Assembly: GCA_036744005.1 (NCBI GenBank) | Contig: DAINOJ010000011.1 | Coordinates: 4,752 to 68,751, forward strand | Length of the DNA stretch: 64,000 nt | Direction: 5' to 3' | Source: CALCNS01 sp937897315 | GTDB taxonomy: Bacteria > Bacillota > JAAYKD01 | Shown here: piece after piece, positions 47,248 to 55,261 of the stretch | Position numbering within the stretch: position 1 is the first letter of the stretch | How the letters are laid out: each line of letters starts with the position of its first letter | Position numbers and translations under genes: made by a program | Notes under the pieces: model-generated | Seen by the model: the letters and a program-made list of their open reading frames with translations, nothing else | Told to the model about the DNA's origin: nothing | The model's database searches: none

Positions 47248-50109
47248 TTATATGACATTGTCTCTAATGATGATTCGAATGATTTCCGGGTCAAATTGCG
47301 TTCCAGCCGCATTCATCAATTCTTGTTTGGCTCGTTCTACAGACATGACTTCTTTTCTGTAGGGTCTTGAGGAGGTCATGGCATCGAACGCGTCTGATAT
47401 CGCAATAATTCGAGCATCCAGTGGAATCTCTTCTCCACGAATTCCTTTCGGGTATCCCTTGCCATCCCAGCGCTCATGGTGGCTCAATACCCCATCGGCA
47501 ATACCGGCAAACTCATTAGTAGCACTTAACATACGATACCCTATGGCGGGATGACGTTTGATTTGCTCGTACTCCTCTTCGGTCAAGCGTCCAGGCTTTT
47601 CTAGGATGTCGCTGGATATAATAATTTTCCCAATGTCATGTAGCAATCCCAATGTCGCGATGTCGTCTACTTTGTGTTGCGACAAATCCAACGCTTTGGC
47701 AATTTTTACAGCAAGATCTTTGACTCTTTGGGAGTGTCTTTCTTCTCGTGAGCTTTTCTCAAAAAGGGTGTTGATAATCGTCTTAATGGTCAACCCGCGA
47801 ACACCTTGGCTTTCGCTGACTTTTCTCTTATACATATACTCTTCGGCTCGTTTAAACACCTGTTCTAATTCGAGATGAGGATGTTCTTTCGTTTCCCAAC
47901 CAAATGCAATGGAAAAAATAAGTTTATCGGTTTTCAAATCGTTGGCATCTTTTGTGATTCGTTGCACCTTTTCTTCTGCTTCTTCCGAAGTCGTGTTGGG
48001 CAAAATGAGGGCAAACTCATCTCCTCCCCAACGAGAAACAATCCCCTTTCCGGAAACATGTGAAGTGAGCAGATTGGCCGCTAATTTGAGTAATTTGTCG
48101 CCCTCGTAGTGTCCAAAAGCATCATTGGTGAGTTTTAGGCCATTGAGATCTGCCATGACTATGGTCAACGGATAATGATCGGGTGTATCGAGTCGCTTCA
48201 TTTCTTCTTCGAAGAATCTACGGTTATATAAGCCGGTCAAGGAATCGTGGAAGCTCAAGTACTCGATTTCTTTCCTTTGGGTCATTTTTTGTGTGGCATC
48301 TCTAAAGACCAAGACCACCCCAGACATTTCCCCTTGGCTGTTCTTTATGGGCGAGGCACTGTCTTCAATGAGATACGCACTTCCGTTTAGTGAAGTCAGC
48401 ACGGCATGATTGCTTAGCTCATGAGTGATATGAGTACGAAAAACTTCTGCTACCGGATCTCGTATCTCTACTAGATGATCCTCATGCGATAATCGGAAAA
48501 CATCTTTGTAGTACACCCCTTTGGCTTCTTTTTCTGACCAACCCGTCATTTCTGCACAGGCCTTGTTGATCATCTCTATTCTCTCATTCATCCCCACTAC
48601 CATGACTCCATCTCCAATGGAAACAAGGGTTGAGAGATAGCGATTCTTCTCAATTTCCAGCTGATCTCTGTATCTCGCCCGTTCAATTCGGTTCCACACC
48701 CCACTCATGAGGGAAGTAACCTGGTAGATGTCGTTGTCATCATAAGCATCTTTTTTGTTCGCCAACCCAAGGGTCGCTACAATACGATTGTCTTCAAATA
48801 CAGGAATGGCCAACCAGCGTTTTAGCGGAACATGGCCCTCTGGATATCCTTTCTTTAAAGGATGATTTGCTTGAAAGTCGTTAATGAGGAAGGGTTTTCT
48901 CTGACGAATGACTTCTCCCCAGATTCCGGTTCTCTCTAGTTGATACACGGTCTGCTTCTCTGCGACCAAACACTCGTCCATGACCTCTTTCGACCAAGAG
49001 TTGATGGTTAATTCTTCTTTTTCTTCGTTATATAAGTAAATGTAGCCAAATTGGCTCCCCGTCATGCGAATGATTTCATTCAACACAAAATCGAGCCAAT
49101 CGGAAACAGAGCCTTCCTCCCGGCTCATCACATGGAACATAATGGTGTTGCGTACAAGATTGTTCTCCAATTCTGCTGTTTGACGTTTCACCTCTTTGTT
49201 AATCATTCGATTGGAAACAAACAAAAGAAGCATCACAATACCAAGGAGCGTCCCCAGAAAATAAAGGGACATTTTTCGGTAATCCGGAGTAGAGTTAACC
49301 AAAAATGGAAACCATTTGGTATACAATGCTTCATAGGTTCCATTTTCCGCAACCACCGCTAATCCCTCGTTCAGCAATGCCAGTAACTCTTTGTCTCCCT
49401 CTTTCACAGCAAAACTAAACTTTTGCTCAAAACCTTGCAAAGCCACTTTAATACGATCGATTCCATTATCGGACAAGCGAGTGACCGCTTCTACGTTGGT
49501 AATCTTCAAATCGTTGATTAACTTTTCGCCGACTAAACTCTGTGCTAAAACCGCGTCGTGTTTACCGGATGACAATAATTGAAAGGCATCGGCATAGGTG
49601 GGGACAGGAATCAAAGAATCGGTAAATTGCATTCTTTGAGCATACTCCTGGGCATTATCCCCCTGCATGACGATGATCTCTTTACCAAACAAATCCTCTT
49701 CCGATTTAATTTCTGTGTAGCCCTTTCGAACAAAGATGTTCCCACGCATAACGATATACGGAACCGTGAAATCAAAATAGTCTTCTCGTTCTATGGAGTA
49801 ACCTACTAAAGGCAATACATCCAGTTGCCCCAGTTCGAGCTCTTTTTTGATGGTATCCCATTGATCTACCTTAAATTGAATCTCTAAACCCATCTCATTG
49901 GCAACCGCTTTCAGTAATTCCACAGAAAACCCATCCGCTTTCCCCTCGGTCACCACAGAAAAAGGTGGGTAATCGTATTCAGATGCACTGAAGTAGATTT
50001 TCTTATCTTGACCCGTTTGTGCTAACACTTCAAAAGGTGATAAAACGGTTGCGAATAAAACGAGCGCGCAAAGCACTACTTTTGCTACATGATGTTTCCG
50101 TCGTTTCAT
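47248..50109 (-). CDS. multidomain c-di-GMP enzyme: SBP-TM-GAF-PAS-GGDEF-HD-GYP
   Basis: A 953-residue membrane sensor. In order: signal/anchor (about 8-30), a periplasmic solute-binding domain of the SBP_bac_3 type (about 35-265), a transmembrane helix (about 280-300), a GAF domain (about 335-480), a PAS domain (about 495-610), a GGDEF domain with intact GGDEF at 695-699 and an HD-GYP domain with HD at 824-825 and GYP at 885-887. It can in principle both make and degrade c-di-GMP. The extracytoplasmic part probably binds an amino acid or similar ligand. Start ATG 50109 is preferred over GTG 50121; the ribosome site is weak. Confidence 0.94.
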   Translation of the reverse strand: MKRRKHHVAKVVLCALVLFATVLSPFEVLAQTGQDKKIYFSASEYDYPPFSVVTEGKADGFSVELLKAVANEMGLEIQFKVDQWDTIKKELELGQLDVLPLVGYSIEREDYFDFTVPYIVMRGNIFVRKGYTEIKSEEDLFGKEIIVMQGDNAQEYAQRMQFTDSLIPVPTYADAFQLLSSGKHDAVLAQSLVGEKLINDLKITNVEAVTRLSDNGIDRIKVALQGFEQKFSFAVKEGDKELLALLNEGLAVVAENGTYEALYTKWFPFLVNSTPDYRKMSLYFLGTLLGIVMLLLFVSNRMINKEVKRQTAELENNLVRNTIMFHVMSREEGSVSDWLDFVLNEIIRMTGSQFGYIYLYNEEKEELTINSWSKEVMDECLVAEKQTVYQLERTGIWGEVIRQRKPFLINDFQANHPLKKGYPEGHVPLKRWLAIPVFEDNRIVATLGLANKKDAYDDNDIYQVTSLMSGVWNRIERARYRDQLEIEKNRYLSTLVSIGDGVMVVGMNERIEMINKACAEMTGWSEKEAKGVYYKDVFRLSHEDHLVEIRDPVAEVFRTHITHELSNHAVLTSLNGSAYLIEDSASPIKNSQGEMSGVVLVFRDATQKMTQRKEIEYLSFHDSLTGLYNRRFFEEEMKRLDTPDHYPLTIVMADLNGLKLTNDAFGHYEGDKLLKLAANLLTSHVSGKGIVSRWGGDEFALILPNTTSEEAEEKVQRITKDANDLKTDKLIFSIAFGWETKEHPHLELEQVFKRAEEYMYKRKVSESQGVRGLTIKTIINTLFEKSSREERHSQRVKDLAVKIAKALDLSQHKVDDIATLGLLHDIGKIIISSDILEKPGRLTEEEYEQIKRHPAIGYRMLSATNEFAGIADGVLSHHERWDGKGYPKGIRGEEIPLDARIIAISDAFDAMTSSRPYRKEVMSVERAKQELMNAAGTQFDPEIIRIIIRDNVI

Positions 50110-50200
50110 CGCTCTCACCACCCTTTACGTTTCCTCTGGATTCATATACAGTTTTGTAACCTAGCGACGTATTCCTTCTTTTTCCATAACTCTGATTTTG

Positions 50201-51520
50201 TTACAATGAATTCGCACGTTGAATGTACTGTTCCGTATTAAACTTGCGTTTACACCCTTCCAACGACATATAACGTATTTTCCCAAATATAGCTCTCTCT
50301 CCCCACGCCCTATCGTGTACACCACCTATGGACCAGGCAATACCGGTATATCCATTGGGGTCGCGACCATCTAATGAGTAGGTGTCGTTTAAATAGATAG
50401 CATGAGCCTGTGCGATTTCGGCGCTCTCACTCCACTCAAGAATTTTCTTAGCCCAATACATACGCATATATCCATGCATTTTTCCTGTTTTATTCATTTC
50501 CAGTTGAGCAGCATTCCATAAACTGTCATGTGTATTGGCATTTTCTAAGATATCTAAGGAATACAGATAAGCACGAGTATCCTTACGATGCTCATTCAGT
50601 GTCTTCTTTGCCCAATCCGGAAAACCGAAAGAATTATCATAGTCATGATTGTAGTAACAATAATTGTCCGATAATTCTCGGCGAACAATCAGTTCTTCTA
50701 AGAAATCCTCTGCCGATGTTGAATGTTGTAGGACCTCCCATGCCACTCGTTGCGCACTGATTTGACCAAAATGCAGGTAGGGAGACAAGCCCGAACAGAC
50801 ATCGAGATTGGGGTCATTCCTCTGAGCATATTGTTGAATTTTGCTGTCTAGGAATGTTTTTAAACATTGCTGTGCTGCAAGTTCACCGGAGGAAGTACGT
50901 AAGCTTTTCTCTTGGTGAAGTTGTTGTAGTGTCTGCTTTTCATAGGCTTCCAACACGCCTTCAAAAGACACTTCATAGGGTTTTTTCTTCAGTATCGGAA
51001 AATCCGTCAGAAACGTTTGTCGTAGGCGGTTGATTTTTGGACGAAAAGTGTACGCTGCAAATTCTTGTTTTGAGGGGGCTTCGAAGTAGGGTACTACATT
51101 GTGAGCATCGACTTCTACGACGCTTATGGTAAGGCAACGAGCGACTTCTTCTCTCCATTTTCTTGATATCCTGAGCGGATTGAAGTCGGTGACGACCAAT
51201 CCTGCATGAATTTCCTCGATAAAAGAAGGAAGAACATTCACAGGGTTTCCATCCAACAAAACAAACGGAATCGCATACTCCTTTAATTTGAGACGAACTT
51301 GTCTCAACCCCTCTAACATAAATGACTCTTGTTGGGGTGTCGCACCTAAATAACTCTTTTGAAAGCAAAAAACGACGACGAGTCCTTTTTGTTGCTCTAT
51401 CGCTGCATCTTGAGCGTAGAGCAACGCCCAATTGTCCTCGACTCTTTGATCTCGGCTCATCCAGTACAGCACCGGGCCTGCTGTTTGCGGCAACGAGTTC
51501 AATGTTTGGGCTCTGTTCAT
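50201..51520 (-). CDS. phrB: class II DNA photolyase (deoxyribodipyrimidine photo-lyase)
   Basis: A 439-residue FAD enzyme repairing cyclobutane pyrimidine dimers with light. The class II opening WMSRDQRVEDNWALLYAQ and the C-terminal YWAKKILEW and DPNGYTGIAWSIGGVHDRAWGERAIFGKIRYMS are diagnostic. Length is as expected. Start ATG 51520 follows GGGGGAG. It begins 16 bases after the rsmH-like gene, suggesting co-transcription. A photolyase in a presumed anaerobe implies exposure to light. Confidence 0.95.
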   Translation of the reverse strand: MNRAQTLNSLPQTAGPVLYWMSRDQRVEDNWALLYAQDAAIEQQKGLVVVFCFQKSYLGATPQQESFMLEGLRQVRLKLKEYAIPFVLLDGNPVNVLPSFIEEIHAGLVVTDFNPLRISRKWREEVARCLTISVVEVDAHNVVPYFEAPSKQEFAAYTFRPKINRLRQTFLTDFPILKKKPYEVSFEGVLEAYEKQTLQQLHQEKSLRTSSGELAAQQCLKTFLDSKIQQYAQRNDPNLDVCSGLSPYLHFGQISAQRVAWEVLQHSTSAEDFLEELIVRRELSDNYCYYNHDYDNSFGFPDWAKKTLNEHRKDTRAYLYSLDILENANTHDSLWNAAQLEMNKTGKMHGYMRMYWAKKILEWSESAEIAQAHAIYLNDTYSLDGRDPNGYTGIAWSIGGVHDRAWGERAIFGKIRYMSLEGCKRKFNTEQYIQRANSL

Positions 51521-51536
51521 CGTTCTCCCCCTATCC

Positions 51537-52586
51537 TTATGCTTTAATTGCCCAACGCAATTTGGCGGAACGGGCGCGGCTATTGCTGTTGCATTCCTCC
51601 TGTGAGGGTCTTATGGGGTCGGGGGCGATCTCTCGATAAACACCTTCTCGGTATAGGTGTTGGAATGATTTCTTCACCAAGCGATCTTCCCCGGAGTGAA
51701 AGGTCAAAACAGCGACACGACCACCGGAAGCCAAAACAGAAGGGAGTTTCTCTAGAAACACATAGAGAGCTTCCAACTCATGATTCACTTCAATTCGCAA
51801 CGCTTGAAAACAGCGCTGACAAGCTTTCTTTATTTCCTCTTCTCTATTTTGAGAGGGTAACACTTTTAGGGCGTCTTTAATGACATCCCGAAGTTGAGTC
51901 GTGGTGTTGAGGGGAACCCCTTTTTTTCTTGCCGAAATCATGGCACGAGCAAGAATAAAAGCATTCGGTTCATCTGCGTTATCGGTCAGAAGACCTTGTA
52001 ATTCCTCTTGGGTCATGGTCTTCAGTCGTTCTGCAGCAGACTTCCCTTTTTGTGGGTTTAGACGCAAATCCAAAGGACCCTCTCTCTTAAAGGAGAAACC
52101 TCTTTCCGGGTTGTCTATTTGCATGGAGGACACCCCTAAATCGGCTAAAACAAAATGTAGGGGTCCGGCTTCTTTGGCAATTTGATCCAACTCAGAGAAG
52201 TTCATCTGCCTAATCGATAGCCGGTCCGACCCATATCCCAAGTTTTCCAAACGAGCTTTCGCACGGGGTAATTCCAAGGGATCGACATCGATGGCGTACA
52301 AATGTCCTTTGTCTAGTAGGCATTTGAGAATCTCCTCGGTGTGACCACCGTACCCCAAGGTCGCATCGAGTCCGACTTGCCCGGGGGTTACCTGCAATAT
52401 CTCCAAAATTTCATTCACACAAATAGGCCGGTGCATGCCGGCTGGTGTTTTCCCTTTTTGGATCAGCCCTGCAACGGTATCTGCATACAACTCCGGCTGA
52501 AGCTCTTTATATTTCTCTTGAAAACTTTTCGGGTGAGTCCCTTTATAGCGGGGACGCCTTTGATGCGGTTGATCCTGTTTTTCCAT
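51537..52586 (-). CDS. rsmH: RsmH/MraW-family rRNA methyltransferase paralogue with N-terminal extension
   Basis: A 349-residue homologue of the 16S rRNA C1402 N4-methyltransferase: GLDATLGYGGHTEEIL, ADLGVSSMQIDNPERGFSFKREGPLDLR and LTFHSGEDRLVK are the family motifs. It has an extra N-terminal region of about 45 residues (RPRYKGTHPKSFQEKYKEL, then KTPAGMHRP) before the usual HxPV start of RsmH. It is not in a dcw cluster; a photolyase gene follows by 16 bases. Start ATG 52586 has AAAGGAG 10 bases upstream. It may replace or accompany a standard RsmH elsewhere. Confidence 0.9.
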   Translation of the reverse strand: MEKQDQPHQRRPRYKGTHPKSFQEKYKELQPELYADTVAGLIQKGKTPAGMHRPICVNEILEILQVTPGQVGLDATLGYGGHTEEILKCLLDKGHLYAIDVDPLELPRAKARLENLGYGSDRLSIRQMNFSELDQIAKEAGPLHFVLADLGVSSMQIDNPERGFSFKREGPLDLRLNPQKGKSAAERLKTMTQEELQGLLTDNADEPNAFILARAMISARKKGVPLNTTTQLRDVIKDALKVLPSQNREEEIKKACQRCFQALRIEVNHELEALYVFLEKLPSVLASGGRVAVLTFHSGEDRLVKKSFQHLYREGVYREIAPDPIRPSQEECNSNSRARSAKLRWAIKA

Positions 52587-52678
52587 GGAAATGATTCTCC
52601 TTTGGGGTTCATATGATTCATTATACCACTGTTCTTTTCCTAACATCAAGATAAAGTGTACCATTCTAAGATAAAGAA

Positions 52679-52712
52679 ATACCCTCCTACTTTGAATGTT
52701 GCAGGAGGGTAC
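52679..52712 (-). terminator. probable terminator of the metal-ATPase operon
   Basis: On the minus strand TACCCTCCTGC pairs with GTAGGAGGGTA around an 11-base loop, followed by TTTCTTT. It lies 5 bases past the HMA-protein stop at 52717. Confidence 0.7.
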
Positions 52713-52716
52713 TTAG

Positions 52717-52950
52717 CTACTGAGGTTTCACTTGGGACTTGATGACGACGTAACCCAAAGCGGTTATGGCTTTTTCTATGGTTTCTATGGTCAATGAGGT
52801 CGAATCAAAATCCAATTTGACTTTGCTGGTACTAAACGAAACTTTGACACTGTCTTTGTTGACCCCAGGAAGCGATTTCACCGCACTTTCGATTTTCATC
52901 GAACAGGAAGGGCAAACTAAAGTTTCTAATTGTATTGTTGCTTTTTGCAT
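52717..52950 (-). CDS. heavy-metal-associated (HMA) domain metallochaperone
   Basis: A 77-residue ferredoxin-like HMA domain: LETLVCPSCSMKIESAVKSLPGV with metal-binding C-x2-C (CPSC), like CopZ or the N-terminal domains of P1B ATPases. The extended C-terminus ends in KPQ. It probably delivers a soft metal to the ATPase encoded 18 bases upstream, which itself has no HMA domain. Start ATG 52950 is chosen with AAGGAG 8 bases upstream; ATG 52956 is only 2 bases from it. Confidence 0.88.
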   Translation of the reverse strand: MQKATIQLETLVCPSCSMKIESAVKSLPGVNKDSVKVSFSTSKVKLDFDSTSLTIETIEKAITALGYVVIKSQVKPQ

Positions 52951-52968
52951 ATTCATCACTCCTTATTT

Positions 52969-54822
52969 CTACACTCGAACTCGATATCGAATCAGGCGCA
53001 TCCCGTTTACTATGACAGCCAGAATACTTGCTTCATGAACCAACATTCCAATAGACATATTCATCCACTCACTAAAAAAAACACTAGCGAGTAGAACCAA
53101 GACGACTCCAATCGCAATCACAATATTCTGTAACATATTGTTCGCTGTAGCTTTTGCTAACCCTAAAGCATGTGGTAAGCGACCAAAATCCGAGTTCATC
53201 AAGACCACATCGGATGTTTCTATCGCGACGTCCGTTCCGTTGCCCATGGCAATGCCAATGTGGGCAAGGGCTAAGGAAGGACTATCGTTGACACCATCCC
53301 CGACAAAGGCGACGATGTGGCCCTTTGCGATGAAATCGGCAATGAAACTCGACTTGTCTCCCGGTAGCATATGACCATGAGCTTCGGTCAGTCCAAGCTC
53401 TTTGGCTACTCGATTCACCGTGCCTTGATTATCTCCCGATAACACGATGAGGTTTTTTACTTTAAGCCGCTTCAGCTTTTGCAGAACTTCCTTCACACCG
53501 GGTCGAATGGGATCGCGAATCCCAAACAGTGCTTTCAATGTGCCATCCACAGACACTAACACCAAGGAGTTTCCGTTTTGCTCAAAATTGTGAATGTCTT
53601 TGAGGGCGTTTTCACTTAAGAAAATCTGCTCCTGATTCATCAAAGAAACATTTCCTATGGCGATACGTTTACCATCGATCGATGCGATGATTCCTCCGCC
53701 TTTGACAACTTCGGTTTTCTCTACGACAAGCTTTTCTATTACACCAAGGTATTCTACCAAGGCCTTCGCCAGTGGGTGGTCTGACTCGCTTTCGATATTC
53801 GCAATCATGCTCTTGACACTCGCAACATCATCCGCAAAAAAAACCACATCTGCCACTTTGGGATTTCCCTGGGTTAGGGTTCCGGTTTTGTCAAAAACCA
53901 TGGTATCGACTCGGCTAAAATCCCCAATTACTTCACTGCCCTTTAAGAGAATTCCATGCTTCGCACCGTTGCCAATACCAGCTACATTGGAAACCGGTAC
54001 CCCTATGACCAACGCTCCCGGGCAACCCAAAACCAAAATGGTAATGGCCAATTCGATGTCTTTTGTAAGGATTCCCACCATAATGGACAGAGCCAAAACA
54101 GCAGGAGTGTAGTACTTGGAAAACTTGTCGATAAATCGCTCGGCTTCGGATTTAGAATCCTGTGCTTCTTCTACCAGCTCTATAATGCGACCGAAGGTGG
54201 TATCTTCTCCTACCCGGTCAGCTACAATCTGTAGTGTTCCATTCTCGAGTATGGTCCCGGCATATACCCCAGACTCTGTCTTTTTATGGACCGGCACCGC
54301 TTCTCCGGTAATACTTGCTTCATTGATGTAGCCTTCGCCTGTGACTACAAATCCATCCACCGGAACCTTCGCTCCGGTTTTGACCAACAAAATATCCCCA
54401 ACATCCACTTCGTCTACATCGACCTCAACGAACTCACCGTCGTCCATTTTCTTCAGTGCACTTTCAGGAGCCATTTCTGTTAATTCTTTAATCGCGGAAC
54501 GCGTTTGGTTTAAGGTTCGCTGCTCCAAAAATGCACCAAACAAGAACAAGAAAGTGACAATCGCAGACTCTTCAAAATTGCGAATGAAAAACGCGCCACT
54601 GACCGCAATGGTGACTAACACTTCAATGCTGACCACTTTGACTCGTAAAGCTTGGTATGCCTGTATCGCAATGGGAGCGATACCTAACATAGAGGCTAGG
54701 ATTAAGCTACCAATCGCCAAGGTTTCGTTATGAAAAAACCACTCACTCATAAATCCCAGAGCGATAAGCAACCCACTCGCTAAGACAATAGGGTTCTTTT
54801 TACTCAAAATCCATCTCTGCAC
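52969..54822 (-). CDS. P1B-type heavy-metal ATPase with CPG motif
   Basis: A 617-residue P-type ATPase without an N-terminal HMA domain: about eight membrane helices, phosphatase ASITGEAVPV, phosphorylation DKTGTLTQG with Asp311, nucleotide-binding SDHPLAKAL and hinge VGDGVNDSPSLA. The transport motif in helix 6 is CPG (GCPGALVIGVPVSN, about 267-269) instead of the CPC/CPH/SPC of known subgroups, and the last helix has HEASILAVIVNGMRL. The metal cannot be deduced; zinc, cadmium or manganese are plausible. Start GTG 54822 follows AAGGTGAG. The operon includes a Ric-like protein upstream and an HMA chaperone downstream. Confidence 0.93.
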   Translation of the reverse strand: MQRWILSKKNPIVLASGLLIALGFMSEWFFHNETLAIGSLILASMLGIAPIAIQAYQALRVKVVSIEVLVTIAVSGAFFIRNFEESAIVTFLFLFGAFLEQRTLNQTRSAIKELTEMAPESALKKMDDGEFVEVDVDEVDVGDILLVKTGAKVPVDGFVVTGEGYINEASITGEAVPVHKKTESGVYAGTILENGTLQIVADRVGEDTTFGRIIELVEEAQDSKSEAERFIDKFSKYYTPAVLALSIMVGILTKDIELAITILVLGCPGALVIGVPVSNVAGIGNGAKHGILLKGSEVIGDFSRVDTMVFDKTGTLTQGNPKVADVVFFADDVASVKSMIANIESESDHPLAKALVEYLGVIEKLVVEKTEVVKGGGIIASIDGKRIAIGNVSLMNQEQIFLSENALKDIHNFEQNGNSLVLVSVDGTLKALFGIRDPIRPGVKEVLQKLKRLKVKNLIVLSGDNQGTVNRVAKELGLTEAHGHMLPGDKSSFIADFIAKGHIVAFVGDGVNDSPSLALAHIGIAMGNGTDVAIETSDVVLMNSDFGRLPHALGLAKATANNMLQNIVIAIGVVLVLLASVFFSEWMNMSIGMLVHEASILAVIVNGMRLIRYRVRV

Positions 54823-54849
54823 ATTCTCACCTTCTTCCACTACACTTTT

Positions 54850-55155
54850 CTAATGAGAATATGCTCGATCCAGTTCTGCCAACATATTGTATACGGCTTC
54901 ATAACTCTCGCAAACGTCTGTTGGAATGGTGTAGTTTGTGGTAATCTCGCGAAGTTTGGCAAACTCTTCTCCTAGGGGAGGGAGATTCACTCCTGCTATT
55001 TTGGTTTTTGCCAGAATCACATCGACCAACCGACGAACTTCGTGAAATTCTGGATGATGTGCTCCGTGCACCCTCTCCACAACTGGGGTATACTGTTTTA
55101 ATGTCTTACCATGCTTCTTCATAACCTCTTTAAAAGACAACATCTCCATCATCAT
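54850..55155 (-). CDS. Ric-like (hemerythrin-type) small protein
   Basis: A 101-residue protein related to the short iron-sulfur-cluster-repair (Ric) proteins of Clostridia: YTPVVERVHGAHHPEFHEVRRLVDVI, then LREITTNYTIPTDVCESYEAVYNMLAELDRAY. The histidine-rich segment HGAHHPEFHEV is the likely di-iron site. Ric proteins repair iron-sulfur clusters after nitrosative or oxidative damage. ATG 55155 follows GGAGGAG. First gene of the metal operon, 27 bases from the ATPase. Family assignment is from memory of similar proteins. Confidence 0.7.
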   Translation of the reverse strand: MMMEMLSFKEVMKKHGKTLKQYTPVVERVHGAHHPEFHEVRRLVDVILAKTKIAGVNLPPLGEEFAKLREITTNYTIPTDVCESYEAVYNMLAELDRAYSH

Positions 55156-55204
55156 GTTCTCCTCCTATTCATTGAATGTTTGGCTTACCTCATTCACTGA
55201 CTCT

Positions 55205-55247
55205 ATTATAACGAGAACTCATCGGGAAGTATGTTGTTTTTACAACA
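55205..55247 (-). promoter_or_regulatory. putative promoter and operator of the metal-ATPase operon
   Basis: On the minus strand TATAAT (complement of 55205-55210) is a perfect -10; the -35 position is CATACT, weak. A 16-base inverted repeat TGTTGTTTTTACAACA at 55232-55247 overlaps the -35, and two related motifs ATTCATTGA (55167) and ATTCACTGA (55192) lie 25 bases apart around the transcription start. Regulation by a metal-sensing repressor is a guess. Confidence 0.45.
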
Positions 55248-55261
55248 CTATCATTTTGGAG

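Noticed and set aside
27264..50109. Possible c-di-GMP riboswitches near the three GGDEF genes
   Set aside because: I looked for the conserved GEMM strands in the leaders and found none.
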